Shown here: one piece after another, positions 1 through 9,239 of the stretch
How the letters are laid out: each line of letters begins with the position of its first letter
Position numbering within the stretch: position 1 is the first letter of the stretch
Assembly: GCF_020055635.1 (NCBI RefSeq)
Contig: NZ_JAIPUT010000015.1
Span: forward strand, 1-64,000
DNA: 64,000 nucleotides
Source of the DNA: Marivita sp.
GTDB taxonomy: Bacteria > Pseudomonadota > Alphaproteobacteria > Rhodobacterales > Rhodobacteraceae
Direction: 5' to 3'
Program-made: the position numbers and the translations under genes
The notes under the pieces: generated by a model
Told to the model about the DNA's origin: nothing
Databases searched by the model: none
Seen by the model: the letters and a program-made list of their open reading frames with translations, nothing else

Positions 1-10
1 GATAGGAACA

Positions 11-25
11 GAACAGGACCAGAAC
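11..25. promoter_or_regulatory. Possible LexA (SOS) box at the left edge
   Basis: GAAC at 11-14 and 22-25 are separated by exactly 7 bases, the alphaproteobacterial LexA arrangement also seen in front of lexA at 20159-20173. Read on the minus strand, TTGTTC (27-22) would lie 17 bases from TATC at the window edge, like a promoter firing leftward. The target would then be a minus-strand gene outside the window. The region is rich in GAAC (a third copy at 6-9), so chance is possible. Confidence 0.4.
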
Positions 26-29
26 AAGA

Positions 30-53
30 AACTGCGAAACTAACTGCGAAACT
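30..53. repeat. Tandem 12-bp direct repeat
   Basis: AACTGCGAAACT occurs twice back to back (30-41 and 42-53) in purine-rich sequence. It may be the edge of a longer array outside the window. Apart from this and the possible SOS box, bases 1-112 show nothing recognisable. Confidence 0.6.
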
Positions 54-112
54 CGAAAAACCCGAAAGGACAAAGAGCAGGATGAAGCCGGGAAAACTCA
101 ATCAATTCAATA

Positions 113-196
113 TGGTGCGGGTGAAGGGACTCGAACCCCCACGCCAAAGGCGCCAGAACCTAAATCTGGTGCGTCTACCAATTCCGCCACACCCGC
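113..196 (-). tRNA. tRNA-Leu, anticodon UAG
   Basis: Read on the minus strand this folds as a class II tRNA: acceptor stem GCGGGTG pairing with CACCCGC, D-arm with AATTGGTAGA, anticodon stem CCAGA/TCTGG around loop TTTAGGT (anticodon TAG), a long variable arm, T-loop GGTTCGAGTCC, and an encoded CCA end at 113-115. The long variable arm and the anticodon give leucine, reading CUA/CUN codons. It lies in the same direction as nnrDE and downstream of it, separated by two palindromes. Confidence 0.97.
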
Positions 197-236
197 ATTG
201 TGCTGGTCAGTAGCAAAGCTCCGAGGCCGATGCGAG

Positions 237-290
237 CAGAATTTTCGTACGAAAATTCTGGGTGCCAAGAAACTTCGTACGAAGTTTCTT
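237..290. repeat. Two tandem 24-bp perfect palindromes
   Basis: Two perfect dyads, 237-260 (arm CAGAATTTTCGT) and 267-290 (arm AAGAAACTTCGT), are separated by 6 bases and share the core TTCGTACGAA. The second overlaps the stop codon of nnrDE (289-291). Both are symmetric to the very centre, so they are palindromes at DNA level as well as potential RNA hairpins. There is no T-run after either, so they are not classical terminators. Confidence 0.9.
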
Positions 291-1929
291 AGCTGGCGAG
301 CGTCCGCAAGACCTTTGGCAATATCTCGGGCAGATCTTCTGCGATCAGGCCAGGTCCGAACAGGCGCGCCGCCTCGCAATGTAGCCAGACCGCGGCCTCG
401 ACAACGCAAAAAAGGTCTGGCGACGTTTCGGGTGCCGCGAGCCCTGCGACAAGCCCGGCCAGCACATCCCCCGCTCCTGCAGTGGCGAGCCATGGGACCG
501 CGCGGTCGCCGGTCGCGGAATGCACGCTCGCGCCGCCGCCGGGGTGGGCAATGACCGTGTCTTCCCCCTTGAGCAGCACAATGCACCCTGCCCGGTCCGC
601 CGCAATCCGCACCACGTCGATCTTCGACAGGGCGCCACGTCGGGACTGGGCAAGGTCGGGAAACAGGCGGGCAAATTCACCTTCGTGCGGCGTCAGCACC
701 GAGCGGCCATGGCATTGGCTGAACAGGGTATCGGGGTCGTTCTCGAACGAGGTCAGCGCATCCGCGTCGAGCACGACAGCCGCGTTGCGCCGGCCACGGT
801 CTCCTCTTCGATGCGCCAGGGCCGCCGCAACCATGTCCCGGGTCTGGGCGCCCACGCCCATGCCAGGCCCGAGGCAAATCGCCGTCACCCTGTCATCCGC
901 GATCTCGCCGAAGGCTGTCGCACTGTCGCAGGCGCGCAGCATCACCGCATCGAGATGGCAGGCGTTTTCGGTCACTGCATCCTGGGGACAGAGTACCGTG
1001 ACAAGCCCCGCGCCGGACCGCAGCGCCATCCTTGCGGCCATGCGCCCGGCACCTCCCCGACCCGGCCCGCCGGCCACAACCATCACGTGGCCATAATCGT
1101 ATTTGTGTCCCTGCCCCTGCATTTTGGCGATCATGCCTCCGGGCCAGACGCGCGGCGGCAAAGCCGTGTTCATGAACTCCGGAGTGACAAGCCGCGCCCG
1201 TTCGGCATCGGGTGCGGTGCCGACCATCGCGCGTTCAGCCGCATCCGGCCCCGTCAGTCCGATATCGACGACCCGCAGGTCTCCGCAAAGCTTCGGCCCC
1301 AGACCCAGCTTGTGACCGGCCTTGAGGCTGTGAAACGACACCGTCAGATGCGCGGAATTGACCCGTGCAGGCGCGTCTTCGTCCGAGGACGGGATCAACC
1401 CCGTGTCGAGGTTCAAGCCGGAGGGACAGTCGATCGCGAGACGCCGTATCGCCGCACCGCGCGTCCAGTCGTCCATCATCCGGACATCGAGAGCCATGGC
1501 GAGATCGTCCGGGATCGGGCGGGTCAGCCCTGTTCCGAACACGGCATCGACAAACAGGTCAGGCCGATCACAGCCCCGGATCGCGGCCGGCTCGAATGGC
1601 GCGACACGACCCATCGCCCGCCAGAGGTCATGGTTGGTCTTCGCATCGGGCGGAAGCTGTTCGGCGTCGCCATAAAGGAAGACATCCACGTCCCATCCCC
1701 GGTCGGCCAGCCGTCGCGCGATGACGAAGCCGTCGCCGCCATTGTTGCCGGGCCCGCATAGGATCAGCGCCCTGTGACGCCCCTGAGCAAGCTCCGGCCA
1801 TTTGGCGAGCGCTGCCCCGACCGCACCCCGTCCGGCACGCTCCATCAGGTGAAGCCCGGTCACCTCACCCGACTCGATTTGGGCCTGTTCGATGGCGCGC
1901 ATCTGGGCAGCGGTCAGCAATTCGGTCAC
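289..1929 (-). CDS. nnrD: Bifunctional NAD(P)H-hydrate epimerase / ADP-dependent NAD(P)H-hydrate dehydratase
   Basis: Repairs hydrated NADH and NADPH in the cytoplasm. The N-terminal YjeF_N (NnrE) domain epimerises R-NAD(P)HX and the C-terminal ribokinase-fold domain (NnrD) dehydrates the S form using ADP. About residues 1-220 carry the epimerase with GPGNNGGDGFV. About residues 240-540 carry the dehydratase with the GAGD motif (ATAGAGDVLAG) near the C-terminus. The length (about 546 aa) is typical of the fused form. I prefer the GTG at 1929, because AGAGG lies 7 bases upstream. A second GTG at 1944 would add five residues. The gene diverges from glnB, and its stop codon sits inside a 24-bp palindrome. 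Confidence 0.95.
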   Translation of the reverse strand: MTELLTAAQMRAIEQAQIESGEVTGLHLMERAGRGAVGAALAKWPELAQGRHRALILCGPGNNGGDGFVIARRLADRGWDVDVFLYGDAEQLPPDAKTNHDLWRAMGRVAPFEPAAIRGCDRPDLFVDAVFGTGLTRPIPDDLAMALDVRMMDDWTRGAAIRRLAIDCPSGLNLDTGLIPSSDEDAPARVNSAHLTVSFHSLKAGHKLGLGPKLCGDLRVVDIGLTGPDAAERAMVGTAPDAERARLVTPEFMNTALPPRVWPGGMIAKMQGQGHKYDYGHVMVVAGGPGRGGAGRMAARMALRSGAGLVTVLCPQDAVTENACHLDAVMLRACDSATAFGEIADDRVTAICLGPGMGVGAQTRDMVAAALAHRRGDRGRRNAAVVLDADALTSFENDPDTLFSQCHGRSVLTPHEGEFARLFPDLAQSRRGALSKIDVVRIAADRAGCIVLLKGEDTVIAHPGGGASVHSATGDRAVPWLATAGAGDVLAGLVAGLAAPETSPDLFCVVEAAVWLHCEAARLFGPGLIAEDLPEILPKVLRTLAS

Positions 1930-2067
1930 GGTTTCGCCTCTCACGATTCAGTTTCGCATAATTTTTATGCAGCTTGCACGTTTTTTAATCGCTTCTTTTC
2001 AATCCCGGCGCCACCGGCCCCAACATCCACCCTAGCTGATTGTGGCCCCCAAACAGAAGTGGTCTGA

Positions 2068-2436
<369 letters not shown>

Positions 2437-2489
2437 GCCGCAAGACTTAGACCAAATACCCCCAAAATATCAGTGAAAGGGAAGAGAGA

Positions 2490-3896
2490 ATGAGCACAGA
2501 AGCGCTTCTCAAGATGATCAAGGACGAAGATGTCGCCTATGTGGACATCCGCTTTACCGACCCGCGCGGTAAGCTGCAGCATGTGACCGTGATAGCCGAC
2601 GAGGTCGATGAAGATTTCCTCGAGGAAGGCTTCATGTTCGACGGCTCCTCCATTGCCGGCTGGAAGTCCATCGAAGCCTCCGACATGAAACTCATGCCCG
2701 ACACCGAAAGCGCGTATATCGATCCGTTCTACGCCGAAAAGACGGTTTGTGTGCATTGCTCCATCGTGGAACCCGATACCGGCGAAGCCTATGACCGCGA
2801 CCCGCGTTCGACTGCCGAAAAGGCCGAAGCCTACCTGAAATCTTCGGGTATCGGCGATGTGTCCTACTGGGGCCCGGAAGCGGAATTCTTCCTGTTCGAC
2901 GACGTGCGCTACAGCAACACCATCAACAAGGTGTCCTACGAGGTCGATGCGCTCGACGCGTCCTGGAACACCGACACCGAATACGAGATGGGCAACACCG
3001 GCCACCGTCCGGGCATCAAGGGCGGTTACTTCCCGGTGAACCCGATCGATGACGGCCAGGACATCCGGTCCGAGATGCTGTCGACGATGAAGCGTCTGGG
3101 CATGAAGGTCGACAAGCACCACCACGAGGTGGCGTCCTGTCAGCACGAGCTGGGCCTGATCTTCGGCACGCTGACCAAACAGGCGGACGAGCTTCAGAAG
3201 TACAAGTACGTGATCCACAACGTGGCACAGGCCTATGGCAAGTCCGCGACGTTCATGCCCAAGCCGATCTACGGCGACAACGGCACCGGCATGCATTGCA
3301 ACATGTCGATCTGGAAAGACGGCAAGCCGTTGTTTGCAGGCGACAAGTATGCGGACCTGAGCCAGGAGGCGCTGTATTTCATCGGCGGCATCCTGAAGCA
3401 CGCGAAAGCGCTCAACGCCTTCACCAACCCGTCGACCAACTCCTACAAGCGTCTGATCCCGGGCTTCGAGGCCCCCGTCCTGCGCGCCTATTCGGCCCGC
3501 AACCGGTCCGGCTGCGTCCGTATCCCGTGGACCGAAAGCCCGAAGGCCAAGCGCGTCGAGGCCCGGTTCCCCGACCCGTCGGCAAACCCCTATCTGTGCT
3601 TTGCAGCCCTGCTGATGGCCGGTCTTGACGGCATCACCAACAAGATCGATCCGGGCGAGGCCATGGACAAGAACCTCTATGATCTGCCTGCCGAAGAGCT
3701 TGAAGGCATCCCGACGGTCTGCGGATCGCTGCGCGAAGCCATCGACGAGCTGAAGGCGGACATGGACTTCCTGCTGGCCGGTGACGTGTTCACCAAGGAT
3801 CAGATCGAAGGCTATATCGCGCTCAAGATGGAAGAGATCGAGCTTTACGAACACACGCCGCACCCGGTCGAGTTCGGCATGTATTACAGCTGCTGA
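2490..3896 (+). CDS. glnA: Type I glutamine synthetase
   Basis: Makes glutamine from glutamate, ammonia and ATP; forms a cytoplasmic dodecamer. The 468 residues match the GSI-beta class. Visible are the MFDGSSI motif near the N-terminus, the ATP-binding region with [10 protein letters not shown], and the adenylylation loop NLYDLP with Tyr397, so the enzyme should be controlled by GlnE. The start has GGAAGAG upstream. Cotranscription with glnB fits its role as the main target of PII signalling. A strong terminator follows. Confidence 0.99.
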   Translation: MSTEALLKMIKDEDVAYVDIRFTDPRGKLQHVTVIADEVDEDFLEEGFMFDGSSIAGWKSIEASDMKLMPDTESAYIDPFYAEKTVCVHCSIVEPDTGEAYDRDPRSTAEKAEAYLKSSGIGDVSYWGPEAEFFLFDDVRYSNTINKVSYEVDALDASWNTDTEYEMGNTGHRPGIKGGYFPVNPIDDGQDIRSEMLSTMKRLGMKVDKHHHEVASCQHELGLIFGTLTKQADELQKYKYVIHNVAQAYGKSATFMPKPIYGDNGTGMHCNMSIWKDGKPLFAGDKYADLSQEALYFIGGILKHAKALNAFTNPSTNSYKRLIPGFEAPVLRAYSARNRSGCVRIPWTESPKAKRVEARFPDPSANPYLCFAALLMAGLDGITNKIDPGEAMDKNLYDLPAEELEGIPTVCGSLREAIDELKADMDFLLAGDVFTKDQIEGYIALKMEEIELYEHTPHPVEFGMYYSC

Positions 3897-3922
3897 TCCC
3901 TGCGATCAGGCCACGTTTCGAG

Positions 3923-3952
3923 AAAAGGCGCTCTTCGGAGCGCCTTTTTTCT
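3923..3952 (+). terminator. Intrinsic terminator of glnBA
   Basis: An 11-bp stem (3923-3933 with 3938-3948, inner part AGGCGCTC/GAGCGCCT) closes on a TTCG tetraloop and runs into a T-rich tract. Confidence 0.93.
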
Positions 3953-4088
3953 TGTGTCGAATTCGCAGGGACTTGCCCCGAAATCGCCCCGCTCCGGCCG
4001 CAGGAGCGACAAATCCCGATGGGACATCTCGGGTCGGTCCTGTCATCGGTTTGGGCCGACAACCTGCACAAGTCCGAGGACCATCCCG

Positions 4089-4334
4089 ATGAGTACGGAT
4101 TTCGAAGACCGGATCGCGCGTCTCAATGCCAAGAACGGCCCCCAGGCGTCAGAGCCCGCCGCTGATCCCCAAGGCGCGCCGCGGAGGTCCCGTCCTTCCC
4201 GCTCCACTGGATCGATTGCGACATACATTCTTGTCGGGATCCTGATCCTTGTGGTCATGCCGGTCGGTGCGGCGATGGGCACGATCTATTTCGCCCAGGG
4301 CAAGGACAACCTGGCGGTGATGCGCCAGCCTTGA
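4089..4334 (+). CDS. Small single-pass membrane protein of unknown function
   Basis: An 81-residue protein. The N-terminal half is hydrophilic and rich in Ser, Pro and Arg. One hydrophobic segment (about residues 43-65, IATYILVGILILVVMP...) is followed by a short tail ending in VMRQP. The start is chosen at the ATG with GAGGA about 9 bases upstream; the frame stays open further 5', but that part reads like non-coding sequence. No domain is recognised. It follows the glnA terminator, so it likely has its own promoter. Confidence 0.75.
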   Translation: MSTDFEDRIARLNAKNGPQASEPAADPQGAPRRSRPSRSTGSIATYILVGILILVVMPVGAAMGTIYFAQGKDNLAVMRQP

Positions 4335-4491
4335 CCGCCCGGTTCACGTCAAACCACAGACCAATTCCTCCAGAAAAAGCCCGAAACAGGCCAAATTTCC
4401 CGAGTGAGCCTGATTCTGTGCGCATTTCGAACACATTCCGGGCCTTTAAGCTCGTTGACACAGAGTTTCATGAGCCAGAGGAGGTCCGGAT

Positions 4492-5256
4492 ATGACCCGT
4501 TCGGATGTGACTGCAATCAGCCTTGTGACGGACAAGGCACGTGACGAGATCTGTCAGTCCGTTGTCCCCTCGATTGCGCGCGCCCTGTCAACGCGGCAGG
4601 TCTCTTACAAGCGTATGCCCGTGACGCGGGACCATATCGACTGGATCCTCAATGACACCGACAGCCTGACGGTGGCGATCGACGAAGTGGGCTATACCAG
4701 CGTCATCGCTGTTGTCGCGCGGGGGCCGGATACGCAGAACCGTGCGGCGCGGCTGGCGCATGTCGCGGCGGACCTGTGCGGTGATTTCGGCGTCCATACC
4801 GTCTTCTGGAACGGGTCCCGGCAGCCTCTCCCGGTCGCGGATTTTCTTGCCGCCGGCGATAGCATCCTCGATCATGGTGCCGCCCATGTCCGGATCATTC
4901 CGCGCACGGCAAAGGCCTCAGCGATGTCCCGCGCCTTGCAGCACCACCAGATGGCGGAGGCGGAGAACAGGATGATGTCCGCGGTTCGCAAGCAGATGAA
5001 TGGTGTCACGCTGCAAGAGATCGAGCAGCTCGAGCTCGAAGAGCGACGCGCCAAATCTGCTCCGATGCGGCTTGCCGCCTGGGCGATTTCGTTCACCACC
5101 GCATTGATTGCCGCGCCGCTTGCCATCCCGCTGATCGCTCACAATCTCGTGCGCGGCGAGGACGTCCGTTCGGGTGCGATGGCCCTGGGTGTCGCGGGCC
5201 TTTACGCGGTTCTGGCCCAGTCCGGCATGGCTCCGGGCCTGGCCGGGATGCTCTGA
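4492..5256 (+). CDS. Uncharacterised membrane-anchored protein
   Basis: A 254-residue protein of unknown function with a good ribosome binding site (GAGGAGG about 8 bases from the ATG). Residues 1-140 look like a soluble alpha/beta domain. Residues about 140-195 are helical, charged and Met/Glu-rich, possibly coiled coil. The last 60 residues carry two hydrophobic segments (ISFTTALIAAPLAIPLIAH and a Gly/Ala-rich C-terminal stretch). No enzyme motif is visible. It seems to be a stand-alone gene between the glnBA block and a transglycosylase. Confidence 0.75.
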   Translation: MTRSDVTAISLVTDKARDEICQSVVPSIARALSTRQVSYKRMPVTRDHIDWILNDTDSLTVAIDEVGYTSVIAVVARGPDTQNRAARLAHVAADLCGDFGVHTVFWNGSRQPLPVADFLAAGDSILDHGAAHVRIIPRTAKASAMSRALQHHQMAEAENRMMSAVRKQMNGVTLQEIEQLELEERRAKSAPMRLAAWAISFTTALIAAPLAIPLIAHNLVRGEDVRSGAMALGVAGLYAVLAQSGMAPGLAGML

Positions 5257-5366
5257 TCCCGCAATCCGACCCACGCCACGCCTTGCATGACGTCGCGCGA
5301 TGCCGCTTGCCGATCACGTCACGTTTGCTACCCTCCGGCGGATTTTGATTGTTGGAGTGCCCCGCG

Positions 5367-6182
5367 ATGCGTCGTCTGATTGTTGCTGCCTGTCTGTCTG
5401 CCTGTGCCGCCCTGCCCGCCTTCGCGGCCGAGTGCATCACGAGCAAGGGGGCTTTCGGCCAATACAAGCAAACCCTTGCGCAACAGGCGGCTGCCGCAGG
5501 CGTCGGTCAGCGCGGGCTGACGGCGTTGCAGAACGCGCAATTGTCCGGCATCACCTGGCGGTTTGAATCCAACCCCGGCAACCAGACCGGCACCTTGCAG
5601 GGCGATCCGGCCCGGTTCCTGGCCAAGCGGTCGGGCAGCACGGCGGACAGCTTCATCAGCCAGACCCGCAACAGGATCGCGCGCAATCCCAACACCTTCG
5701 GCTCTATCGAACGCAATTACGGCGTGCCCGCGGGCATCCTGGCGACGATCTGGGGGCTCGAGACAAGCTGGGGTGGCTATCTTGGCGGCACATCGGTCGT
5801 CGATGGCGCGGTCACGCTATCGTCCTATTGCCGCCGCCATCCCCGGTTCGAGCCACATGCGATCGCGGCGCTCCAGATGGTCGATGACGGCATTCTATCG
5901 CCGAGCACGCAGGGCGGACCCTCCGGCGAACTGGGGCACATGCAGTTTCTTGCGGGCAACTGGCTGAAATACCGCGTCGACGGCAATGGCGACGGCCGCG
6001 CCGATCCCTACAATGCTGTCGATGCCTTGGCCTCGGCCGCGAACATGCTGCGGCTCAATGGCTGGCAGGCGGGCCAGCCGTTCGGCGAAGGCACGCATAA
6101 TTTCAACGTGTTGTCGGTCTGGAACGACAGCGGAAATTACCTTCGCGCGATCGTCTATTCGGCACAGCGCGCGGGCAGCTAG
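5367..6182 (+). CDS. MltB-like lytic murein transglycosylase
   Basis: Cleaves peptidoglycan glycan strands in the periplasm to give anhydromuropeptides. Of 271 residues, 1-20 form a Sec signal peptide ending ALPAFA-A. The transglycosylase domain follows, with the catalytic glutamate at position 132 in GLETSWGGYLGG and the downstream ELGHMQFLAGNWLKY motif. There is no lipobox cysteine, so it is probably soluble. I chose the ATG with GGAG 9 bases upstream; a TTG 18 bases earlier is in frame. Its stop overlaps that of the convergent DUF3445 gene. Confidence 0.9.
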   Translation: MRRLIVAACLSACAALPAFAAECITSKGAFGQYKQTLAQQAAAAGVGQRGLTALQNAQLSGITWRFESNPGNQTGTLQGDPARFLAKRSGSTADSFISQTRNRIARNPNTFGSIERNYGVPAGILATIWGLETSWGGYLGGTSVVDGAVTLSSYCRRHPRFEPHAIAALQMVDDGILSPSTQGGPSGELGHMQFLAGNWLKYRVDGNGDGRADPYNAVDALASAANMLRLNGWQAGQPFGEGTHNFNVLSVWNDSGNYLRAIVYSAQRAGS

Positions 6183-6925
6183 ACCAGGTCCGCTGCGCCC
6201 GGAACATCACTCCGGGCCAGCATGAAGGTATGGATCGTGAACAGCACGGCATCGCTTTCCGGCAGCCGCCAGATCACCTGCCGTTCGCTGCGCAGATAGG
6301 GCGTCGTCCCGGCTTTCGTCACGGGCCGAGGCTCGGTTTCCGCGCGCGGCTGAAACAGGCCGGGGTCATCGTACCAGAGCGCGTTGAAGCGCCAGATCGG
6401 CCGACCCGGGCGCACCCCGTCAAACAGGCGCTGAACCCGTCGCGCGATGTCGTCCGTGTAGGATGCGACCGGGGTATGGATATGGGTCAGCGGATGGCCG
6501 ATCTTTTCCCGCAACCGCCAGCTTGCCGGGAAACAGAGCACCGCACCGGTCAGAACATGCTCGGACCCGCGTTTTTCCAGCAGGCAGATGTCGTCCTGCA
6601 CGATCTGGCCCAGAGTTCCGAACGGGTCGGTCGGGTCGATCAGCACCTGCCATCCGTCCGGGCAGCGCACGCTGTCGCCGGATCGCACGAAGCCCGAAGG
6701 CAGATGCGCCAGCACCGTTTCCATCAGGTTGCACAGCGCCACTGGATCCGGGTTTTCCGTCGCGATGACCTCGTCGCGCCTGTCCGCCATGAGCGTCCGC
6801 CGCAGCGCCATCTGCGGCGCATAGGCTTCGTCCACGACGAACCACGGCGCGTCCCCCAACGGCGCGACACCGGGCAGCGCGCGGGGCGAGAACACATCAT
6901 AGGGCAAGGTCTTTTGCAGGATCAT
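6179..6925 (-). CDS. DUF3445 haem-dependent oxidative N-demethylase family protein
   Basis: A 248-residue protein of the DUF3445 family. Members studied in other bacteria are haem-dependent oxidative N-demethylases acting on dimethylamine-like substrates. Family-type stretches are visible (PTDPFGTLGQIVQDDICLLE, LREKIGHPLTHIHTPV, SERQVIWRLPESDAVLFTI). The substrate is not shown by the sequence. The start MILQKTLPYD is the natural beginning. It is convergent with the transglycosylase (4-bp overlap) and is followed on the minus strand side by an endonuclease/phosphatase gene. Methylated-amine use would suit a marine roseobacter, but that is inference. Confidence 0.85.
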   Translation of the reverse strand: MILQKTLPYDVFSPRALPGVAPLGDAPWFVVDEAYAPQMALRRTLMADRRDEVIATENPDPVALCNLMETVLAHLPSGFVRSGDSVRCPDGWQVLIDPTDPFGTLGQIVQDDICLLEKRGSEHVLTGAVLCFPASWRLREKIGHPLTHIHTPVASYTDDIARRVQRLFDGVRPGRPIWRFNALWYDDPGLFQPRAETEPRPVTKAGTTPYLRSERQVIWRLPESDAVLFTIHTFMLARSDVPGAADLV

Positions 6926-6989
6926 GGGTGAGCCATATCGAAACCGCAGCGGATCGCAATCCCCGCCGGCGCCTCTCGGGACACAGGGT

Positions 6990-7862
6990 CTAGGGGTCGA
7001 ACACGAACACATTCGCCAACACGCCCCTGTGGTCCGACCCAAGCAACGGGCGCGCGGTCGCCGCTCCGCCCATGGGCGCAAAGACATGGTCGATCGGCAA
7101 GGGTGCGCCCAGCTTGGACAAGGTCGAAAACAGCGGCCCGGCGCGATGCGTCTGCGTCGTGGCCGACAGGCGCCGCAACACGTGTGACCACGGCACCATG
7201 TTGAAATCACCGGCAATGACGACCGGCCCCTCAAGCTCGGCCAGGACCGGCAGAAGGGTGTCCATCTGCGCGGCCTGATCATGAGGCCAGGGCCAGTAGG
7301 CATGCAGGCTGACGGCCCAGAACGCACCCTGCGGAGACTCGACATTGATGCCGACAAGGCCCTGTTTTTCGATGCAGATTTCGCCGTCGACAGGCCAACG
7401 CGACAGGATCGCGACCCGCGCCCACCTGACCAGTGCGCAGCTTGCCTGATGGGGGTATTCGGCGCGCAGTTCGCGCAGCAGCGACGCATTCCGCGAGGTC
7501 ACCTCCTGAAGCGTGACGATGTCCGGATCGGCGGCGCGGATGTCGGCCGCAAGGGCCGCGACCTGATCGTTTTCGAACAGCAGGTTCTTCTGGTAGACCG
7601 CAACCGTTCCGGAGGGGTGCGACACGTATTTCTGCGCCACGATCTGCGTCATCGCGGCAAGGCACAACACCGCCACCGACCACCGCAGCCAGGCCGGCAA
7701 GGGAGACCAGATCACCCAAAGCGCAAACACCACCGCGATCGGGATGCGGAACACGGCAAGACTGTCGCCCGCCGGGTGCCAGGCCCCGGCGAACCCGCCG
7801 AAAAACCCGGCTGCAAGGATGAGTGACACAGTGCTCACCATCCACTGCCTTGCTCTCACCAT
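6990..7862 (-). CDS. Endonuclease/exonuclease/phosphatase family protein, membrane anchored
   Basis: About 290 residues. The N-terminus has about three hydrophobic segments (roughly residues 8-30, 35-55, 58-75). An EEP domain follows with the family landmarks LQEVTSRN (metal-binding Glu), GDFNMVPWS and a C-terminal SDHRGVLANVFV histidine motif. Such proteins hydrolyse phosphodiesters; the substrate cannot be told from sequence. The ATG at 7862 has GGGAG upstream. It is divergent from the hydrolase-OsmC gene. Confidence 0.85.
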   Translation of the reverse strand: MVRARQWMVSTVSLILAAGFFGGFAGAWHPAGDSLAVFRIPIAVVFALWVIWSPLPAWLRWSVAVLCLAAMTQIVAQKYVSHPSGTVAVYQKNLLFENDQVAALAADIRAADPDIVTLQEVTSRNASLLRELRAEYPHQASCALVRWARVAILSRWPVDGEICIEKQGLVGINVESPQGAFWAVSLHAYWPWPHDQAAQMDTLLPVLAELEGPVVIAGDFNMVPWSHVLRRLSATTQTHRAGPLFSTLSKLGAPLPIDHVFAPMGGAATARPLLGSDHRGVLANVFVFDP

Positions 7863-7970
7863 GCTGTGACGCTCCCGACACAATGCTTGCGAAGGGGCGA
7901 CAGGCCCCACACTCTGATCATAAACACACCGTCATGCGGCCCATCCGGCCCGGACTCGAGGATTTCTGCC

Positions 7971-9179
7971 ATGACCACTGAACGCATCACGTTTCCCGGC
8001 CATTCCGGCGACACCCTGTCGGCGCGGCTCGACCTGCCTGACGGACCGCATCTGGCCACGGCCCTTTTTGCGCATTGCTTCACCTGTTCCAAGGACATTC
8101 CGGCGGCGCGGCGGATCGCCGCGCGTCTGGCCTCGATGGGCATCGCGGTGCTGCGGTTCGACTTCACCGGGCTGGGCCATTCCAAGGGCGAATTCGCCAA
8201 CACGACCTTCACCTCGAATGTCGGGGACCTCGAAGCGGCGGCAGAGTATCTGCGGCGGAAGGACATGGCGCCCTCCCTGCTCATCGGGCACTCCCTTGGC
8301 GGCGCTGCGGTCTTGCGTGCGGCCAAAGACCTGAAGGGAATCAAGGCGGTCGTGACCATCGGGGCGCCGTTCGATCCGGGACATGTGACGCATAATTTCG
8401 CGCATGCGCTGGACGACATCGAAAACGACGGACAGGCGCTTGTCGATCTCGGCGGCCGTCCGTTCACCATCAGCAAAGAGTTTGTGGAGGATGTCAAAGC
8501 CCAGAACCTCGCCCCTGCAATCAAGTCGCTGAAAGCCGCGCTTCTGGTGATGCACGCGCCGCGCGACGCTGTCGTCGGGATCGAAAACGCAACAAACATC
8601 TTCAGCGCCGCCCGGCACCCGAAAAGCTTTGTCACGCTGGATGACGCCGACCACCTCGTCACCCGGCCGGAAGATGCCGAATATGCCGCCGAGGTAATTT
8701 CGGCCTGGGTCGGGCGGTATCTCAAGCTGAAACCGCCTGCCCCGCCGATCGGTGCGCCCGAAGGCGTGGTGCGCGTCTCCGAGGCGGACAAGGACGGCTT
8801 TCTCCAGGATGTGCAGACCGGGCCGCATCACCTTCTGGCGGACGAGCCGCTGGCATATGGCGGCTCAAATCGCGGGCCGTCGCCCTACGGGCTGCTGGCC
8901 GCCGGGCTTGGCGCCTGCACCTCGATGACCCTGCGCATGTATGCACGGCGCAAGGGCTGGCCGCTGACCCATGTGTCCGTCGATGTCAGCCACGACAAGG
9001 TGCATGCACAGGACGCGAGCACGCCCAGCACCGCGAGCATCGACCTGTTTCGCCGCCGGATCACGGTAGAGGGCGATCTGAGCGCGGAGCAGCGCGGCAA
9101 GCTGCTCGAGATCGCCGACAAATGCCCGGTGCACAAGACGATGGAAGCCTCGAGCCGGGTCGAGACCGAACTGGTGTGA
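7971..9179 (+). CDS. Alpha/beta hydrolase fused to an OsmC-family peroxiredoxin-like domain
   Basis: 402 residues with two joined domains. Residues about 1-260 are an alpha/beta hydrolase: nucleophile elbow GHSLGGAA, HCFTCSKD oxyanion region and a late DADH histidine motif. Residues about 270-400 are OsmC-like, with the redox cysteine in GLGACTSMTLRMYA and a second in ADKCPVHKTME. OsmC proteins reduce organic hydroperoxides; the fused hydrolase may release the acyl part of the same substrates. The fusion is a known architecture. GAGGAT lies 8 bases before the ATG. Confidence 0.92.
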   Translation: MTTERITFPGHSGDTLSARLDLPDGPHLATALFAHCFTCSKDIPAARRIAARLASMGIAVLRFDFTGLGHSKGEFANTTFTSNVGDLEAAAEYLRRKDMAPSLLIGHSLGGAAVLRAAKDLKGIKAVVTIGAPFDPGHVTHNFAHALDDIENDGQALVDLGGRPFTISKEFVEDVKAQNLAPAIKSLKAALLVMHAPRDAVVGIENATNIFSAARHPKSFVTLDDADHLVTRPEDAEYAAEVISAWVGRYLKLKPPAPPIGAPEGVVRVSEADKDGFLQDVQTGPHHLLADEPLAYGGSNRGPSPYGLLAAGLGACTSMTLRMYARRKGWPLTHVSVDVSHDKVHAQDASTPSTASIDLFRRRITVEGDLSAEQRGKLLEIADKCPVHKTMEASSRVETELV

Positions 9180-9186
9180 CCGGCGC

Positions 9187-9230
9187 CGAAACGCGTCGAC
9201 GCGTTTCGCACACTCCGTCGACGGAGTGTG
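9187..9230. repeat. Two directly abutting 22-bp perfect palindromes
   Basis: 9187-9208 (arm CGAAACGCGTC) and 9209-9230 (arm CACACTCCGTC) touch without a spacer and share the core CGTCGACG, while their outer arms differ. They begin 7 bases after the OsmC-fusion stop codon. No T-run follows. Confidence 0.92.
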
Positions 9231-9239
9231 TCGCGCGCC

